From Lamellibrachia satsuma (Eukaryota; Annelida; Polychaeta; Sabellida; Siboglinidae), in assembly GCA_033239005.1 (NCBI GenBank), contig BSQZ01000001.1:4812501-4876500 (forward strand): a DNA stretch of 64,000 bases, read 5' to 3'. Positions within the stretch are counted from its first letter, which is position 1. Every line of letters begins with the position of its first letter. The notes under the pieces were generated by a model. The model did no database searches. It saw only the letters and a list, made by a program, of their open reading frames with translations, and was not told where the DNA came from. Of the stretch, positions 13,140 to 26,087 are shown one piece after another. Made by a program: the position numbers and the translations under genes.

Positions 13140-15290
13140 ATCAAAGTTAGTAAAGGGGAATGTATCATAATGAGATATTTTAACCATGGATACCTACAAT
13201 GGAAATCTCTAGAGAGTACAGGGGGTGATGACCAACAATTTTTATTTTTAATTCAGGAGAGCTTCCTTACTCAGCGCGTGCTAGAACCAACCAGGGGAGA
13301 AAATGTATTAGATATAGTTTTATCATCACAAAAAGAATTAGTCGACAATGTAAAAATACATGAACCATTGGGTAACAGTGACCACAATCAAATACATTTT
13401 GACATCAACGTAAAATCAGAAAAAAAACGTATGGGAGAAACTTCCACAAAGGTAACTATAAAGATATGAGAACATACTTAGCAAAGCTAGATTGAAATAA
13501 CATGCTGATGAATAAGACCGCAATTGAATGTTGGAATATTCTAAAATATGAAATTGAGAGTACCATCGATAAATTTGTTCCCTTGAAAAAACATGGAAAA
13601 CAGTCTAGAAAGAAATACTTGTCAAAACAAACTATTAGAAAAATAGTGTTTAAGCAAACTATGTGGAGGGTTTATATGCGTACCAGAAAGGATGAAGACT
13701 ATGCAAATTACAAAAGGCACTTAGCTACAACTGAAATTAGAAAATCTAAAAGAACCTTTGAAAAAAAATTGGCAGGTAATATAAAAAAGTACAGCAAGAG
13801 TTTCTATGCTTATGTAAGGAGTAAACAGAACGTTCGAGATAAGGTCGGACCACTGGAAAACAACAGGGGAAACATAATTTCAGACGGGTTTCAAATGGCA
13901 GAGGTCTTGAATGAGTATTTGAACTCAGTATTTGCCACAGAATATATCAGCTCATTTCCAGGTCCATTTACTAAATTTGAGGGTAATAAATCAGAAAATT
14001 TAGGGCAGTTATTTGTAACTCCTGTAATGATAGCAAACAAAATCAAGAAGATGAAAGATAATAAATCACCTGGAGTTGATGGGATACCACCAAAACTGCT
14101 TAAGGAAATTGTTGATCAAATTAGTACACCACTTGCAAAATTGTTTATCTTGTCACTAGAAGAATGAATAGTTCCATCAGAATGGAAAGAATCAAACATT
14201 ACGCCACAATTTAAAAAGGGATCGAGGAACAAGCCAGAAAATTACAGAGCAGTGAGTTTAGCATCAGTTATATGTAAATTACTCGAAACATTAATTAGAG
14301 ACCACATGGTGGAATTCCTTGTAAAACATAATTTAATAAATACATTTCAACATGGGTTCCTAAAACCAAGGTCATGTCTAACCAATATCTTGTGTTTTTT
14401 TAAAGAAATTACAAAGTGGGTAGATGACGGGTCACAAGTGGATGTTGTCTACTTAGATTTTCAGAAAGCTTTCGATAAAGTGCCACATAAAATATTGTTA
14501 CTTAAACTAAAAGCCCATGGTAATGATGTAATCAAGTGGATAGAAAAGTGGCTTACACACAGAAGACAGAGAGTAATAATAGACGGTGAGATTTCAAACT
14601 GGAAATCGGTTTTGAGTGGCGTACCGCAGGGATCAGTATTAGGCCCTATACTGTTTTAAATATATATAAATGATTTGGAGGATGACATATCTAGCAAAGT
14701 ACTCAAATTTGCAGATGACACAAAAGTATTCAGAAAGGTTACAAATGATACAGATAAACAAAGTTTACAGGATGATCTAGATAAATTAGTTAAATGGTCA
14801 GAAAAATGGCAAATGTTATTCAATTTTGGGAAGTGCAAATGTATATACATAGGGCATGGAAACATGGACAAAGAATATAAAATGGAGGATGATGTACTAG
14901 GCAGAACAACACAAGAAAAGGACTTAGGAGTAACATTTAGTGCTGACATGAACGTTTCAGAGCAATGTGGGATTGCTGCTTCAAAAGGAAATCAAATTCT
15001 AGGGCTAATTAGGAGAACTATCATGTATAAGGAGAAACATCTAATTGTACCCCTGTAAAAAGCAATAGTTAGACAACATTTGGAAGATTGTATTCAAGCA
15101 TGGAGGCCGTATCGAAAAAAGGACGTAGACAAGCTAGAAAGAATACAACGAAGAGCAACCAAAATGATTCCAGAATTGAGAGACCTTAGTTATGAAAGTC
15201 GCTAAGCCAATGGCTTCCTTGTCCACTTTGCCATCTGGAACTTGTTGTTTGGGATGGCAATCTTGTTAAAATCTCGAAATATTATAGATC
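13140..15290 (+). mobile_element. CR1-type non-LTR retrotransposon, 5'-truncated copy
   Basis: Broken ORF2. The first piece (13,146-13,467) is the end of the AP endonuclease domain, ending with the SDHNQIHF motif; the usual GDFN is changed to RYFN. The second piece (13,502-14,166) is the linker and start of the reverse transcriptase, with NKSPGVDGIPPKLL. The third (14,252-14,657) holds YLDFQKAFDKVPHK and SGVPQGSVLGPILF. The fourth (14,675-15,056) holds the catalytic FADDTK. In-frame stops separate the pieces. After residues YESR (15,200) the sequence jumps straight into the 3' untranslated region, so about 330 bp of the C-terminal region is deleted. The family tail ggcaatcttgttaaaatc ends the copy. 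Dead copy. Confidence 0.9.
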
Positions 15291-16149
15291 ATCATCGTTT
15301 ATATTTTGCAGATCGTGCGGTGAATCTTCGATGCAGCGAAACAAAGAACGCTGACAACTGAGACGAAAGTCGAAGTCCAACTTATTGACACCTGATAGTT
15401 TAAATGCACCAATAACTTGCGGCAAGATCGTTTCGTAATTTTTCATGCTTTTCGGTTTTTTATTATTTTATTGTGCAACGTTTGATATGTTTGAGTCATT
15501 ATAATAACACAGAAATGCGTGCCTATCCGTGTTTTAAGATCTTTGATACAATGATAACATTAACGGAGACGGCGATAATTCGACATGCTGCGGCGATCGA
15601 CTGACACGGCAGCAGGAAACGTGTGTGACTTCCTGTATTTACAGGCAATGAGACGATGAGAACAAACTATACCACACGTATGGCTTTAATTAATGGGGCC
15701 GGAATTCAACAGGATCGCCAAAGATCTGCTGCAGCCGACGCGGGTATGGGGTGGGATAGTATTGATGGATTCCTGTAGCACCGGTCCAGGGGCTAGTTTA
15801 TCATTTGCTCCCTGCCGACACATCTGTAGCTGCCCTTGTCATATCCCGCCCTCGATCCCAGCGCCTCGCAGCAGACAAACAGCCCCGTGAACATCGCACG
15901 CGGAAAGAAACGTCACCTACATCGAACTCTCGTGGGAATTTCCCATGGGTCTAGTAAGCGGGCGTGCAGGCAGTTCCCACAGGTATTGCTGCTAGCCTGG
16001 ACGTGCCGACAAATGGCCGATTACTCACACCGCAGACCATCTGTAGGCATTCCAACCGCGAGAACACCTAGGCGCAGTTACCCATTTGTCAAAATCCAGA
16101 TAACTTGTGCATTCTTGCGACGAGCTAAGTTCGTTCTTATTTACTGATG
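15291..16149. other. Stretch without recognisable gene
   Basis: Open frames at 15,693-16,147 lack recognisable domains. Nothing else supported. Confidence 0.35.
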
Positions 16150-16612
16150 ACAGCGCTCTAGCACACATGTAAAGTAAAGATAGGCTTTTCCCGACGAATA
16201 AGTTCAGCAGATCTGACGGCGCTCTAGCACACATGTAAATTAAAGATAGGCTTTTCCTGGAGAATATGTTAAGCAGATCTGACGGCGCTCTAGCACACAT
16301 GTGAATTAAAGATAGGCTTTTTTCCGGCGAATATGTTCAGCAGATCTGACGGTGCTCTAGCACACATGTGAATTAAAGATAGGCTTTTCCTGACGAACAT
16401 GTTCAGCAGATCTGACGGTGCTCTAGCACACATGTGAATTAAAGATAGGCTTTTCCTGACGAATATGTTCAGCAGATCTGACGGTGCTCTAGCACACATG
16501 TGAATTAAAGATAGGCTTTTCCTGACGAATATGTTCAGCAGATCTGACGGTGCTCTAGCACACATGTGAATTAAAGATAGGCTTTTCCCGACGAACATGT
16601 TCAACAGGGCAC
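16150..16612. repeat. 66-bp minisatellite, seven copies
   Basis: The unit includes tctagcacacatgtgaatta and agcagatctgacgg. The spacing of 66 bases equals 22 codons, so the minus strand reads as an open repeat frame (CARAPSDLLN). I regard this as a consequence of the period. Confidence 0.95.
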
Positions 16613-17299
16613 GTGGTAATGCGGGGAAATAATCTAGAGTTATTACAATTTTGCATTACGTTGCTAGTGTTCCGTGCTAGGATATTGTGTCTGTGAGGCC
16701 CGCTAGGTGGGGTGACCGGTCTGACCGGCCGATAATTGTCTGCGGAGTGTCTGGAAATTGTTTAACCCGACATTTAGATGAATTTCTTCACATGCAATAA
16801 AGAATTTTAAAGACAGTTAAAAGGCAGGGTACCATGATGATTCTTTTACAGGAAGTTAGATCAAAATTATGCGGAAAATATCGAGCCAAACATCTAATTA
16901 GATAAGCTGCCCGGAAAACGAAGTCGCAGAAAGAGTTTTTTTCAAATACGAATTATGAGGCCTTTCGGTGAGTAAAGGTTCAAGTCATATTTCAAGCAAC
17001 ATCTCAGGACCTATGCCATCCAAGCATCGTCCACATTGAAGCCACATTGATTATCGATTTGGGACGAGCCAATGTAGTGAGGTATTCATCTTCAAGTATA
17101 CAATAGATGCAGCCTGCGTTAATATTGGGTGTGCTGGGAATTTCTCTTTATCCAAGATTTAGAAATGTCAGTATAAAAAGCCACTAGTGGTAACGGTTAT
17201 GTCAAACCAAGACTTTTTATAGAACACGACGCTGGCAACGTTCGCAGATTGCGGACGAATGCAGCTAACTATACAACTTTCTCTGTTACAATTGTTGTT
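16613..17299. other. Stretch without recognisable gene
   Basis: No recognisable feature. Confidence 0.35.
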
Positions 17300-17880
17300 T
17301 CGATGAAACGTAACATGAAGGGAGGAGACAGAGAGAAGGTGACAAGAGGGAATGATACAGGAGTGAAGATGACAGAGGGGACTGATACAGGAGTGTCGAT
17401 GACAGGGTGAATGATACAGGAGTGAAGATGACAGGGGGAATGATACAGCAGTGAAGATGACAGGAAGGAATGATATAGGAGTGAAGATGACAGGGGGAAT
17501 GATACAGGAGTAAAGATGACAGGGGAAATGATACAGGAATGAGGGTGTCAGGAGGGAAGGCGACAGGAGGGACAGGTTACATGTTAACTGGCGAGAATGA
17601 GATGGAAAACATGGTGGAATATGGCAAGAGGTACTCCGAGGTAGTGATAGAGGGTGTTACGAGGAAAGGGTGGTATTTATAGGGGACTATATATCGAGTA
17701 AGAAGTCCCAAGTAATGGTGATGGCTAGGTAGTTTGTTTACCGGGAACAAGAATAGAGGATGTCACAGAAAGCGAAGAGAAAGTCCACGGTTTTGGCAAT
17801 GGGGATACATTCTGGTGCACGTAGGCACAACTAACTCAGATACAACAACCGTCATTGTGCAGGAGGATGGCGATTAGCGC
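17300..17880 (+). pseudogene. Decayed CR1 ORF1 (SGNH/GDSL esterase) fragment with expanded hinge repeat
   Basis: At 17,330-17,565 a tandem unit of about 29 bp (containing gaatgatacaggagtgaaga) corresponds to the Gly/Lys/Thr-rich hinge seen in ORF1 of the full-length element at 34.9-36.0 kb. Downstream, broken frames read VVIEGVTRKG, VVCLPGTRIEDVTE and LVHVGT. These line up in order with VIEGVRKRA, VVCLPGAKLEAITE and LVHVGTNN of that ORF1. Frames shift at least three times. This is seen by comparison inside the window; the esterase assignment rests on known CR1 ORF1 proteins. Confidence 0.7.
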
Positions 17881-18088
17881 ACTAGTTCTGCAGCTATGTT
17901 GAATTCATAAATTTGTGGTGTTTTTTTTTCGTAGTCTTTCGTTGTAGGAAATTTGGCATAGGTGTTATAGTCGGAAAACTATCCTGTTGTGGTTAAGACG
18001 AATGCTCACCAGTCAGCTGAATCTGGCAGAGTCATATAATTTCATGGTTCTGCTATATAATCATGAGGCCATGTCAAGTTTTATAACA

Positions 18089-18150
18089 CACGCACGGACG
18101 CACGCACGCACGGACGCACGCACGCACGGACGCACGCACGCACGCACTCA

Positions 18151-18182
<32 letters not shown>

Positions 18183-18188
18183 CACACA
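18089..18188. repeat. (ACGC)n / (AC)n microsatellite
   Basis: acgc tetramers with occasional acgg, then a short (ac)n run. Confidence 0.95.
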
Positions 18189-18381
18189 GTTTACAGTCTA
18201 GATACATACAGGAGGCCTTCAAAGACGCGACGTCGCTTCCTTGAGGTTATCTGTTCGTCGATCTGAAACATCCGAACACCTACGACTGCGGACGAGCGTT
18301 TTTCTAGACGATGCCTTTCAGTACACCTACTTGCCGAGATGATAATAGGTCAGCTACGTCGCGTGCCTCGTCATTGAAGAG

Positions 18382-18735
18382 ATGTCGGAGCGCGTGAAAA
18401 GACGCGTGTTGTGTCTGCAGCTGTTGGCGAGAAACAAGAACGCAAAATTGAAGAAAGCCATCATCGCCAACGCCCACAACGATCTAATCTGTATCAAAGA
18501 GTGCGCTATGATACAAAAGGGAACGTTCGATTGACGCCGAGTCAGAAGGCAAAGTTACGACGGTACAGAAAACATATCAAAGCGTTGTCCAAGAAGGGAA
18601 CGGGGTTGACGCATAAGAGAGCGACCATACAAACAAGTGGCTTCCTGCCGGACTTGCTCCGTTACCGACCTCGGTCCTTTTCCCGGTGCTACAGAAGTTG
18701 TTACACTCCGATGAGCAAGCACAGTAGGATGCCCT
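18382..18735 (+). pseudogene. Adintovirus/Polinton-like basic core protein (adenovirus pX/Mu-like), frameshifted
   Basis: An ATG at 18,382 opens 50 codons (MSERVKRRVLCLQLLARNKN...) that stop at 18,532. The protein then continues in another frame with KGNVRLTPSQKAKLRRYRKH, a Lys/Arg-rich block, and SGFLP followed by a hydrophobic tail, which itself switches frame at about 18,660. A short helical N-terminus, LTPxQKxKLRRYR, then a basic segment and a GGFLP/SGFLP-like hydrophobic end is a layout I associate with pX-like proteins of adintovirus/Polinton-like elements. At least two frameshifts mean it is not functional as read. Family assignment is from memory of the pattern; no search was done. 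The next gene starts immediately downstream. Confidence 0.55.
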
Positions 18736-18736
18736 T

Positions 18737-19005
18737 GTGGAACCGTGGTTGCTAAAGAGCGTTCTACCATCATCGCAACCACCGACAAACAACGTTGGAC
18801 GCATCATGCGTCGAATGGACGAGGATATGAAAGGCTATGAAAGACTGGATCGGGAGGATTTGCAAGAATGCGAGCAAGTGACGATGTACAGCCAGGTCTT
18901 GCAGCGGTACAACGATATGGACGATATACGCGAGCAACAGCCGGAACGAGCGGCCGTGGTGAACCGCGACGATTACAAGGCTCCGGACAAGATGGTAGGA
19001 CAGAA

Positions 19006-19069
<64 letters not shown>

Positions 19070-19290
19070 GTAGGTGGTGTTGAGGCCGAGATTGTTGAAA
19101 ACGTTCCGAATAGCATGACACAGAAAGCACAACAATTCGTGGAAAAGCTGAAAGCCGACTTCGCGATAGCGTGGAACTATTGATGGGAGTTCTTACGCGA
19201 AAGCTTCATGGTGATCGGGAGCGGCATGGGTGGATCTGGTGAACGACGTTCTGAGAAAAGGGAAACAGGACGATCCGGAGCCATTCGGGC
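18737..19290 (+). pseudogene. Second gene of the adintovirus/Polinton-like cluster
   Basis: The open frame 18,737-19,183 contains MRRMDEDMKGYERLDREDL and VTMYSQVLQRYNDMDD. This charged helix ending in LYxQVLQRY commonly follows the pX-like gene in invertebrate endogenous DNA-virus elements. A (GCG)n tract at 19,008-19,066 inserts about 20 alanines. After the stop at 19,181 another frame continues with DLVNDVLRKGKQDDPEPFG to about 19,290, matching the expected C-terminal end of such proteins, so the gene appears split by a stop and a frameshift. The copy then runs into the giant (CTA)n tract. Function in the virion is unknown to me. Confidence 0.5.
19008..19066. repeat. (GCG)n trinucleotide microsatellite inside the relic gene
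   Basis: About 20 perfect ggc/gcg units. They read as poly-Ala in the frame of the relic gene and as poly-Gly, Arg or Pro in other frames. Confidence 0.97.
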
Positions 19291-19347
19291 TTCATTTGAA
19301 GCGGTAGTGGCGCCGCACCGTTGGGTCAAGTATCGTGCACGCTGTGT

Positions 19348-20066
<719 letters not shown>

Positions 20067-21298
20067 GATTTAACAAGATTTAACAAAATTTAACAAGATT
20101 GCCATCCCATACAACAAGTTCCAGATGGGAAAGTGGACAAGGAAGCCATTGCCTTATCGAGAGTCCAACAATTTTCTCATCTATGTGTAGCCCACCCTTA
20201 TCAAATATCTGTCAATTCTAGTTTTAAACATATTCACACTACTAGCATTAACACAATCATTTGGCAGTTTGTTCCATTCATTTATCACCCTCTGTGAGAA
20301 AGAGTACTTTCTCATGTCCAACCTACACTGCTCCTTATCTAATGCTGCTTTGTGTCCTCTAGTTCTACTGCCTTCTTTAAGTTTGAAGAACATATTCCTA
20401 TCAACATCCTCATAACCATTCACTATTTTAAACACTTCTATTTGGTCTCCTCTTAGTCTCCTGGTCTCTAGTGTTGTCAAACCACATTGTAATAAGCGAC
20501 TTTCGTAACTAAGGTCTCTCAATTCTGGAATCATTTTGGTTGCTCTTCGTTGTATTCTTTCTAGCTTGTCTATGTCCTTTTTACGATACGGCCTCCATGC
20601 TTGAATACAATATTCCAAATGTGGTCTAATTATTGCTTCTCCTAATTAGCCCTAGAATTTGATTTCCTTTTGAAGCAGCAATCCCACATTACTCTGAAAC
20701 TTTCATGTCCGCACTAAATGTTACTCCTAAATGTTACTCCTAAATATTTTACCTAGTACAGCATCCCCCATTTTATATTCTTCGTCCATGTTTCCATGTC
20801 CTATGTGTATACATTTGCACTTCCCAAAATTGAATAACATTTGCCATTTTTCTGACCATTTAACTAATTTATCTAGATCATCCTGTAAACTTTGTTTATC
20901 TGTATCATTTGTAACCTTTCTGAATACTTTTGTGTCATCTGCAAATTTGAGTACTTTGCTAGATATGTCATCTTCTAGATCATTTATATATATATTTAAA
21001 ACAGTACAGGGCCTAATACTGATCCCTGTGGTACGCCACTCAAAACCGATTTCCAGTTTGAAATCTAACCGTCTATTATTACTCTCTGTCTTCTGTGTGT
21101 AAGCCACTTTTCTATCCACTTGATTACATCATTACCATGGGCTTTTAGTTTAAGTAACAATCTTTTATGTGGCACTTTATCGAAAGCTTTCTGAAAATCT
21201 AAGTAGACAACATCCACTTGTGACCCGTCATCTACCCACTTTGTAATTTCCTTAAAAAAAACACAAGAGATTGGTTAGACATGACCTTGCTTTTAGGA
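20067..21298 (-). mobile_element. CR1-type retrotransposon, 5'-truncated, embedded in CTA repeats
   Basis: On the minus strand the order is LDFQKAFDKVPHK (about 21,200), the FADDTK catalytic motif (about 20,940), then the C-terminal region ending KTRIDRYLIRVGYT and a stop at 20,181. The 3' untranslated region ends in repeated atcttgttaaa. The 5' end breaks in the GFLKARSC region near 21,298. Several frameshifts are present (for example near 20,730 and 21,120). Both ends contact cta/cca trinucleotide arrays, so this copy sits inside one larger interrupted array. Confidence 0.9.
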
Positions 21299-21299
21299 A

Positions 21300-21431
21300 C
21301 GCAACCAACCACTACCACTACCGCTACTACTACCACTACCACTACTAAAACTACAACTACTTCTACTACCACTACCAATACCACTATCACTACCACTACC
21401 ACTACCACGACTACTACTATTACTACTACCA

Positions 21432-21474
<43 letters not shown>

Positions 21475-21551
21475 CACTACCACTACCACTACCACTACCA
21501 CCACTACCACTACCGCTACCACTACCACAACTACTACTACTACTACTACCA

Positions 21552-21612
<61 letters not shown>

Positions 21613-21625
21613 CACTACTTCTGCT
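21300..21625. repeat. (CTA/CCA)n trinucleotide microsatellite
   Basis: Imperfect act/acc triplets continuing the array found on the other side of the CR1 copy. Long Thr or Val frames are artefacts. Confidence 0.95.
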
Positions 21626-21939
21626 ACGACTAAGGTCTATAGAGCTCATAGGGACGACGAACTCACCCGAAGCGTGATTTTCGGACGTTTCGGTAACGCC
21701 GGCCTTTCCGCGGCGCGACACTTTGCGTTGATCGCGTATCTCTCCAAATTATCTCGTCTAGCCAACATTGGGCGAACAACGTCGTCTTCGTCCAACGATA
21801 TACGATACAAAAGCATCAAACGCGGGGTGAGGCCTCCGTAGTCGCCACCAGGGGCCATCACTGCAAAAACGTCCACTTGAAAATAACGTATAATAAGCCC
21901 GCTAGGAGACGTCTCAGCACTTGCAGTATCGATCGCTAG
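21626..21939. other. Stretch without recognisable gene
   Basis: No recognisable content. The plus-strand open frame running out of the microsatellite has no domain. Confidence 0.3.
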
Positions 21940-24190
21940 GATGCCTCACCTCACCTCACCTATCCTCTTCGGGCCCAGTGGCACATAAGGCCGAAGTGCA
22001 TCTCCTCCAGCTCACTCTTTCAGCTGCTACACGTCTGGCTTCGTTCCAGCTGTTCCACCTCAGTATGCGTCTTTCATTTGCAATAGTTGATCGCCACGTT
22101 GTCTTTGGTCGACCAACCTTTCGTCTACCTTCAGGCGTCCAGGTTAATGCCTTCTCACATTTGCTGTTCTTGTCAATTCGTAGGATATGTCCTACCCACT
22201 TCCATCTTCTTAACTTGACCTCAGTGCTGATTGTCTTCAATTTTGTATTTGCGAGAATATTTCGATTTGATACAACGCATGGCCATCGAATTTGTAGGAT
22301 TCGTCTTAAGCACTTAAAAAACGTATGTAACTTTCTGCTGTCTGCTTCGTTATTTTTCCATGTTTCACTTCCATATAACAACACTGGTTTAACAAGTGTT
22401 TTGAAAAGCCTCAATTTAGATCTCAATGTATATATATTTGAACTCCATATTTGCTTTAGTTTCACGAAGGATACCCTAGCTTTACGAATTCTGTTAACAA
22501 TGTCATCGCCGCGTCCTCCTTGCTTACTAACGTTAGCGCCCAGGTAGTTATACTTGTCCACTTCCTTTAGCTATTGATCATCAATTAGTATTCTGTTTTC
22601 GCACTTGCTGTTTATCCTCAATATTTGAGTTTTCTTTTTATTCATTCTTAGTCCTGTCCTTGCTGCAAATTGATTCAGTTCTTTTGTCTTTGTTTGCATG
22701 TGTGTGTAGTATGATGACATGAGTGCTATGTCGTCGGCAAAGTCCAGGTCCTCTAGTTTTGACGTGAAGTTCCATCTTATCCCTGTTTTGTTTCCTGCTG
22801 TTGTGTTTCTCATTATCCAGTCCACTACTCTCAAGAAGATAAATCCAGACATTACATCTCTTTGTTTAACTCCAGTTTTGACCTTGAACCAATCAGATTC
22901 CTTACCTTCGTCTAACAATGCACATTCACTATCTTCGTATAACATCTGTACCATGTGGATTATCTTGTATGGAATTCCATAGCTCTCCATAATTTTCCAT
23001 AGACTCTCTCGGTGCGCTGAGTCAAATGCTTTTTCAAAGTCCACAAACTTGGTGTATAGAGTTGCCTGTCATTCCACTACTTGTTCTATAATATTTTGTA
23101 AAATAAATATATGTTCTACTGTGCCTCTCCCACTTCTGAAACCTGCTTGTTCGTCTCTCAACTTGCTGTTAACTCCTTATCTTATTCGGTCAATGAGTAC
23201 TAGGAACATATCTCAAAGTAATTCCTCTCCAATTCCCGCACTGTGTAAGGTCACCTATCTTCGGTATTTTAACGATCAGTCCTTGCTTCCACGTTTTTGG
23301 AACTTTCTCTTGTTCCCAAAATTTTCTGAATTATTTGACAAGCCATTTCTCTGTTGTTCTTCCGTGCCCCCTGTGTTCTTTCCATCGCTTCCTTCTGGCC
23401 AATCCTTCTGTTATTAAATTTCCACATTTGTCTTTCACTGCATTTGTTGTCTTACGTTTGTCATTACTGAGGGTTTTTGTAATATCATACACTTCTTTCA
23501 TTCTTCCATTACGTGCTGCGTCCTCTGCTTCCATGGCAAGGTGGTCAACCCACTTTCTCTTGTCTTGTCTCATGCTCTTCTTCACTTCTTTGTCTTTACA
23601 CTTATATTTATCCATGTAATTCTGCTTAATCCTGTCTGACTTTGTCTGCTCGATGTTGTTCTTCGGTCGTTTTCTCTCTTCTACTAACTCCCAAGACTCC
23701 TTGCTGTCCATGGTTTATGCCCTTTCTTTTTGTACCCCAGTACTTCTTGAGCTGTTTCTTTGTATGCGCCCTCAAAGTCTTGCCATTGTTTCTCAACTTC
23801 TTCGTCGTCTGTTTCGTCGTAGTCTTGTAATATATCATATTTGTTGCAAAACTTCAGTGAGAATTGGGCTTTAATAGCTGGTTGCTGTAACTTAATGATA
23901 TCAAATTTCTTTCTGATCGCCTAGTTCTTTTGTTTTCTCTTTAGTTTCAGCTTTATTCTTGATCGCAGTAATTGGTGGTCGCTCGCAATGTCAGCTCCTC
24001 TCATGGCCCTAGTGTCCATTACTGATGTCCGGTGTTGCCTGCTCACTAACACATGGTCTATTTGATTCTTTTTCTTTCCTCCTGGAGATGTCCATGTCTG
24101 TTTATGTATTAGTTTATGTGGAAAAATGGTACCTGCTAGGATGCACCTTCATTTACTAGAATCTCCACCAGGGACCACCTTGAAGTATGC
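21940..24190 (-). mobile_element. RTE-like non-LTR retrotransposon, 5'-truncated and decayed
   Basis: On the minus strand the end of an AP endonuclease comes first (about 24,110-23,940: QIDHVLVSRQHRT, then GADIASDHQLL). A linker follows (23,838-23,331). The reverse transcriptase at 23,044-22,571 has MDFEKAFDSAHRESLW and DLDFADDIALMSS. The C-terminal part at 22,561-21,956 has LLYGSETW and GRPKTTWR. The 3' end is a short (ggtga)n tail at about 21,940-21,960, typical of RTE-type elements. Frames break several times and a stop follows LIDDQ. The first half of the endonuclease is missing. This is a different family from the CR1 copies: FADDIA replaces FADDTK. RTE rather than another clade is my best guess. 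Confidence 0.8.
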
Positions 24191-25153
24191 CTCAGTACAA
24201 TGGAGTGTTTACATCTATACTCCTAACAAAATGTATATATTGCGAGGAACGAAGTTTTACTAAAATTTACATCGCGTGTCTAGCGACACGATGTTGGAAC
24301 TCTAAAACGGAAACGAAACGATCTTCGCCGTGTCGACAAGAGAACACCTTCGGCTTCGGTTTAAACAGCGTATAATAGATTGGGTGTTGTGTTAATAACC
24401 AAATAGTTGCACAAACGATAGTCATCAGTAGCAACGCCTCTCACCCGTCAATCATCTATTGAAAGCCTGGTAGTATCTTGAGGGGACCGACTGTTTTCAA
24501 TCTGACTCCTCGTGGAAGATGGGGCTCCCGTCTCAAGTCTCTCTCCCGTCTCAAGTCTCGCTCCCGGTTTTATTGAAGCTCCGAAATCACGCAGAATAAT
24601 ATAAGAAATAGAAAACACTGATTACCCACAAAATATCTGCTCAGCAAAATAACTTGTCGAGTCAGGAATAATAAAAGACTTCACTGTAGTCCCGTTATAG
24701 GAAGCATGTATTTTATTTTCAGTTACATGCATAAGTATTTGTTTCTGCAGGTGTAAGACAAAAAGTCGATCCGTAGACAAGTAACACCAGTGACATTTGG
24801 ATGGTTTCTATCCAAGCTGATGAAAACATTGCGTTTATATATGGTCAAATATATGTGCATGAATCGGATCTAATATGAGGCATCGCACCAAAAAAGCAAA
24901 CATAGAGATACATGGTCCCTGGAAAAAACAGCGAAGCGAAAATAAGTGCGCTCTATGGAAAACGACCCATATATCATAAATACCGAAAGTGACCATTACA
25001 CGCACTCACGCTGTGGAGGTGAGTTGTTTGGTTGTATACACTTATGGGACTTTTACGACTGTACACATCAAAGATTGGTGTTTAGCAGCATTCTTGCTGA
25101 TAAAATATTCCCACGACGTACCCAAGACAGTGGAGATGTGTCGAGCTACATGA
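24191..25153 (-). other. Downstream flank / possible 3' UTR of sulfotransferase gene 1
   Basis: The minus-strand stop of gene 1 is at 25,154. A candidate AATAAA polyadenylation signal on the minus strand lies at 24,712-24,717, about 440 bp downstream. Nothing else is recognised. The signal is common by chance in AT-rich DNA. Confidence 0.3.
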
Positions 25154-26087
25154 TTATCCCATTTCATGCTCGTGATTGAATATATTTCCGCTCTCACCCA
25201 ACATTTCGTACAATCCCTTGCAAGCAGTATCGATCTGTTGCACAACAGTTTCGTTAAGTTTTGCCTTCCAAGACGACGCAATGCTTGGCCTTGTCGTGTT
25301 GATGTATACGGCCACATCTGCCGGTAGGGGGCGCTCGAGAAGCGACTCGTAAATCTGGCGTACCTGCTCCTGCGCATTCGTCACGAAGTCGTCGTAAATG
25401 ACCTGTAGTGTACGACCAGGATACTTCGCCTCTAACTGGCGTCTCAACCGGATGTTCCGCATTACGTCCGCGCAGTAGTAATAAGCTTCCGGTGCCATGT
25501 TATTCTCATTGACGCTGATAGAATGGAAGATCGGAAATTGGCGTCTCGAGTTGACCACGCCTCTGGGGTCCCGGATGAGGTGCACGAGCCGGAAGTTGCG
25601 AGACGCGCGCATTAGGGCGTCTACGTCACGCATTTCCCCTCGCACTAGTTTGATGACGCGAAGGTTCGACGATGTGCAGCTGTGTGTGATATTTGGAAGA
25701 CATTTCAGCAGTTTACGGGCCTTCGTCTTAAGGCATCTGACGTAATCACTGATATGGAACTCTGACTCTTCGATCTGATCTTCCGTTGTTTTGCGAATGT
25801 CTTTTTTCGTCGTTTGACTCTTGTGATGACTGTCGATCTCGACCAGTTCGTTGACAGATTTCAGTGCCTCATTGTACACTTTGGTGTCCATAGACGTCGT
25901 AGTGACAGGTGTGGAGACTTTGTGGCTTATGACGTAGCTGAGGATCCCGGCTGCCGACGTATCGACTCGGTTGATTTGAATCCTACACATGTCGATTGTC
26001 TTCTTGTCAGAGCCGAATCTAACGATACAACGTCGATGAAGCTGATGACTACACTGTTCGTGGAGGTGGTGCAACAGAAGACAGTTC
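25154..26087 (-). CDS. Carbohydrate sulfotransferase gene 1, exon 4 (3'-phosphate binding half)
   Basis: The exon starts after the acceptor ttcaacag at 26,088 in phase 2 and ends at the stop at 25,154, giving 310 codons plus one shared. It contains LRVIKLVRGEMRDVDALM and then FRLVHLIRDPRGVVNSR, the 3'-phosphate binding element of PAPS sulfotransferases. YYCADVMRNIRLRRQLEAKY and LQVIYDDFVTN follow, the usual C-terminal sequence of the CHST1/2/3/7 type. The middle (about residues 60-110 of the exon) is charged, low-conservation spacer. The reading frame is intact. The paralogous exon at 49,661-50,600 is clearly similar along its whole length. The exact acceptor sugar cannot be inferred. Confidence 0.88.

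Noticed and set aside
21921..22547. 208-codon plus-strand open frame
   Set aside because: Antisense to the RTE-like C-terminal region, which has recognisable motifs on the minus strand.
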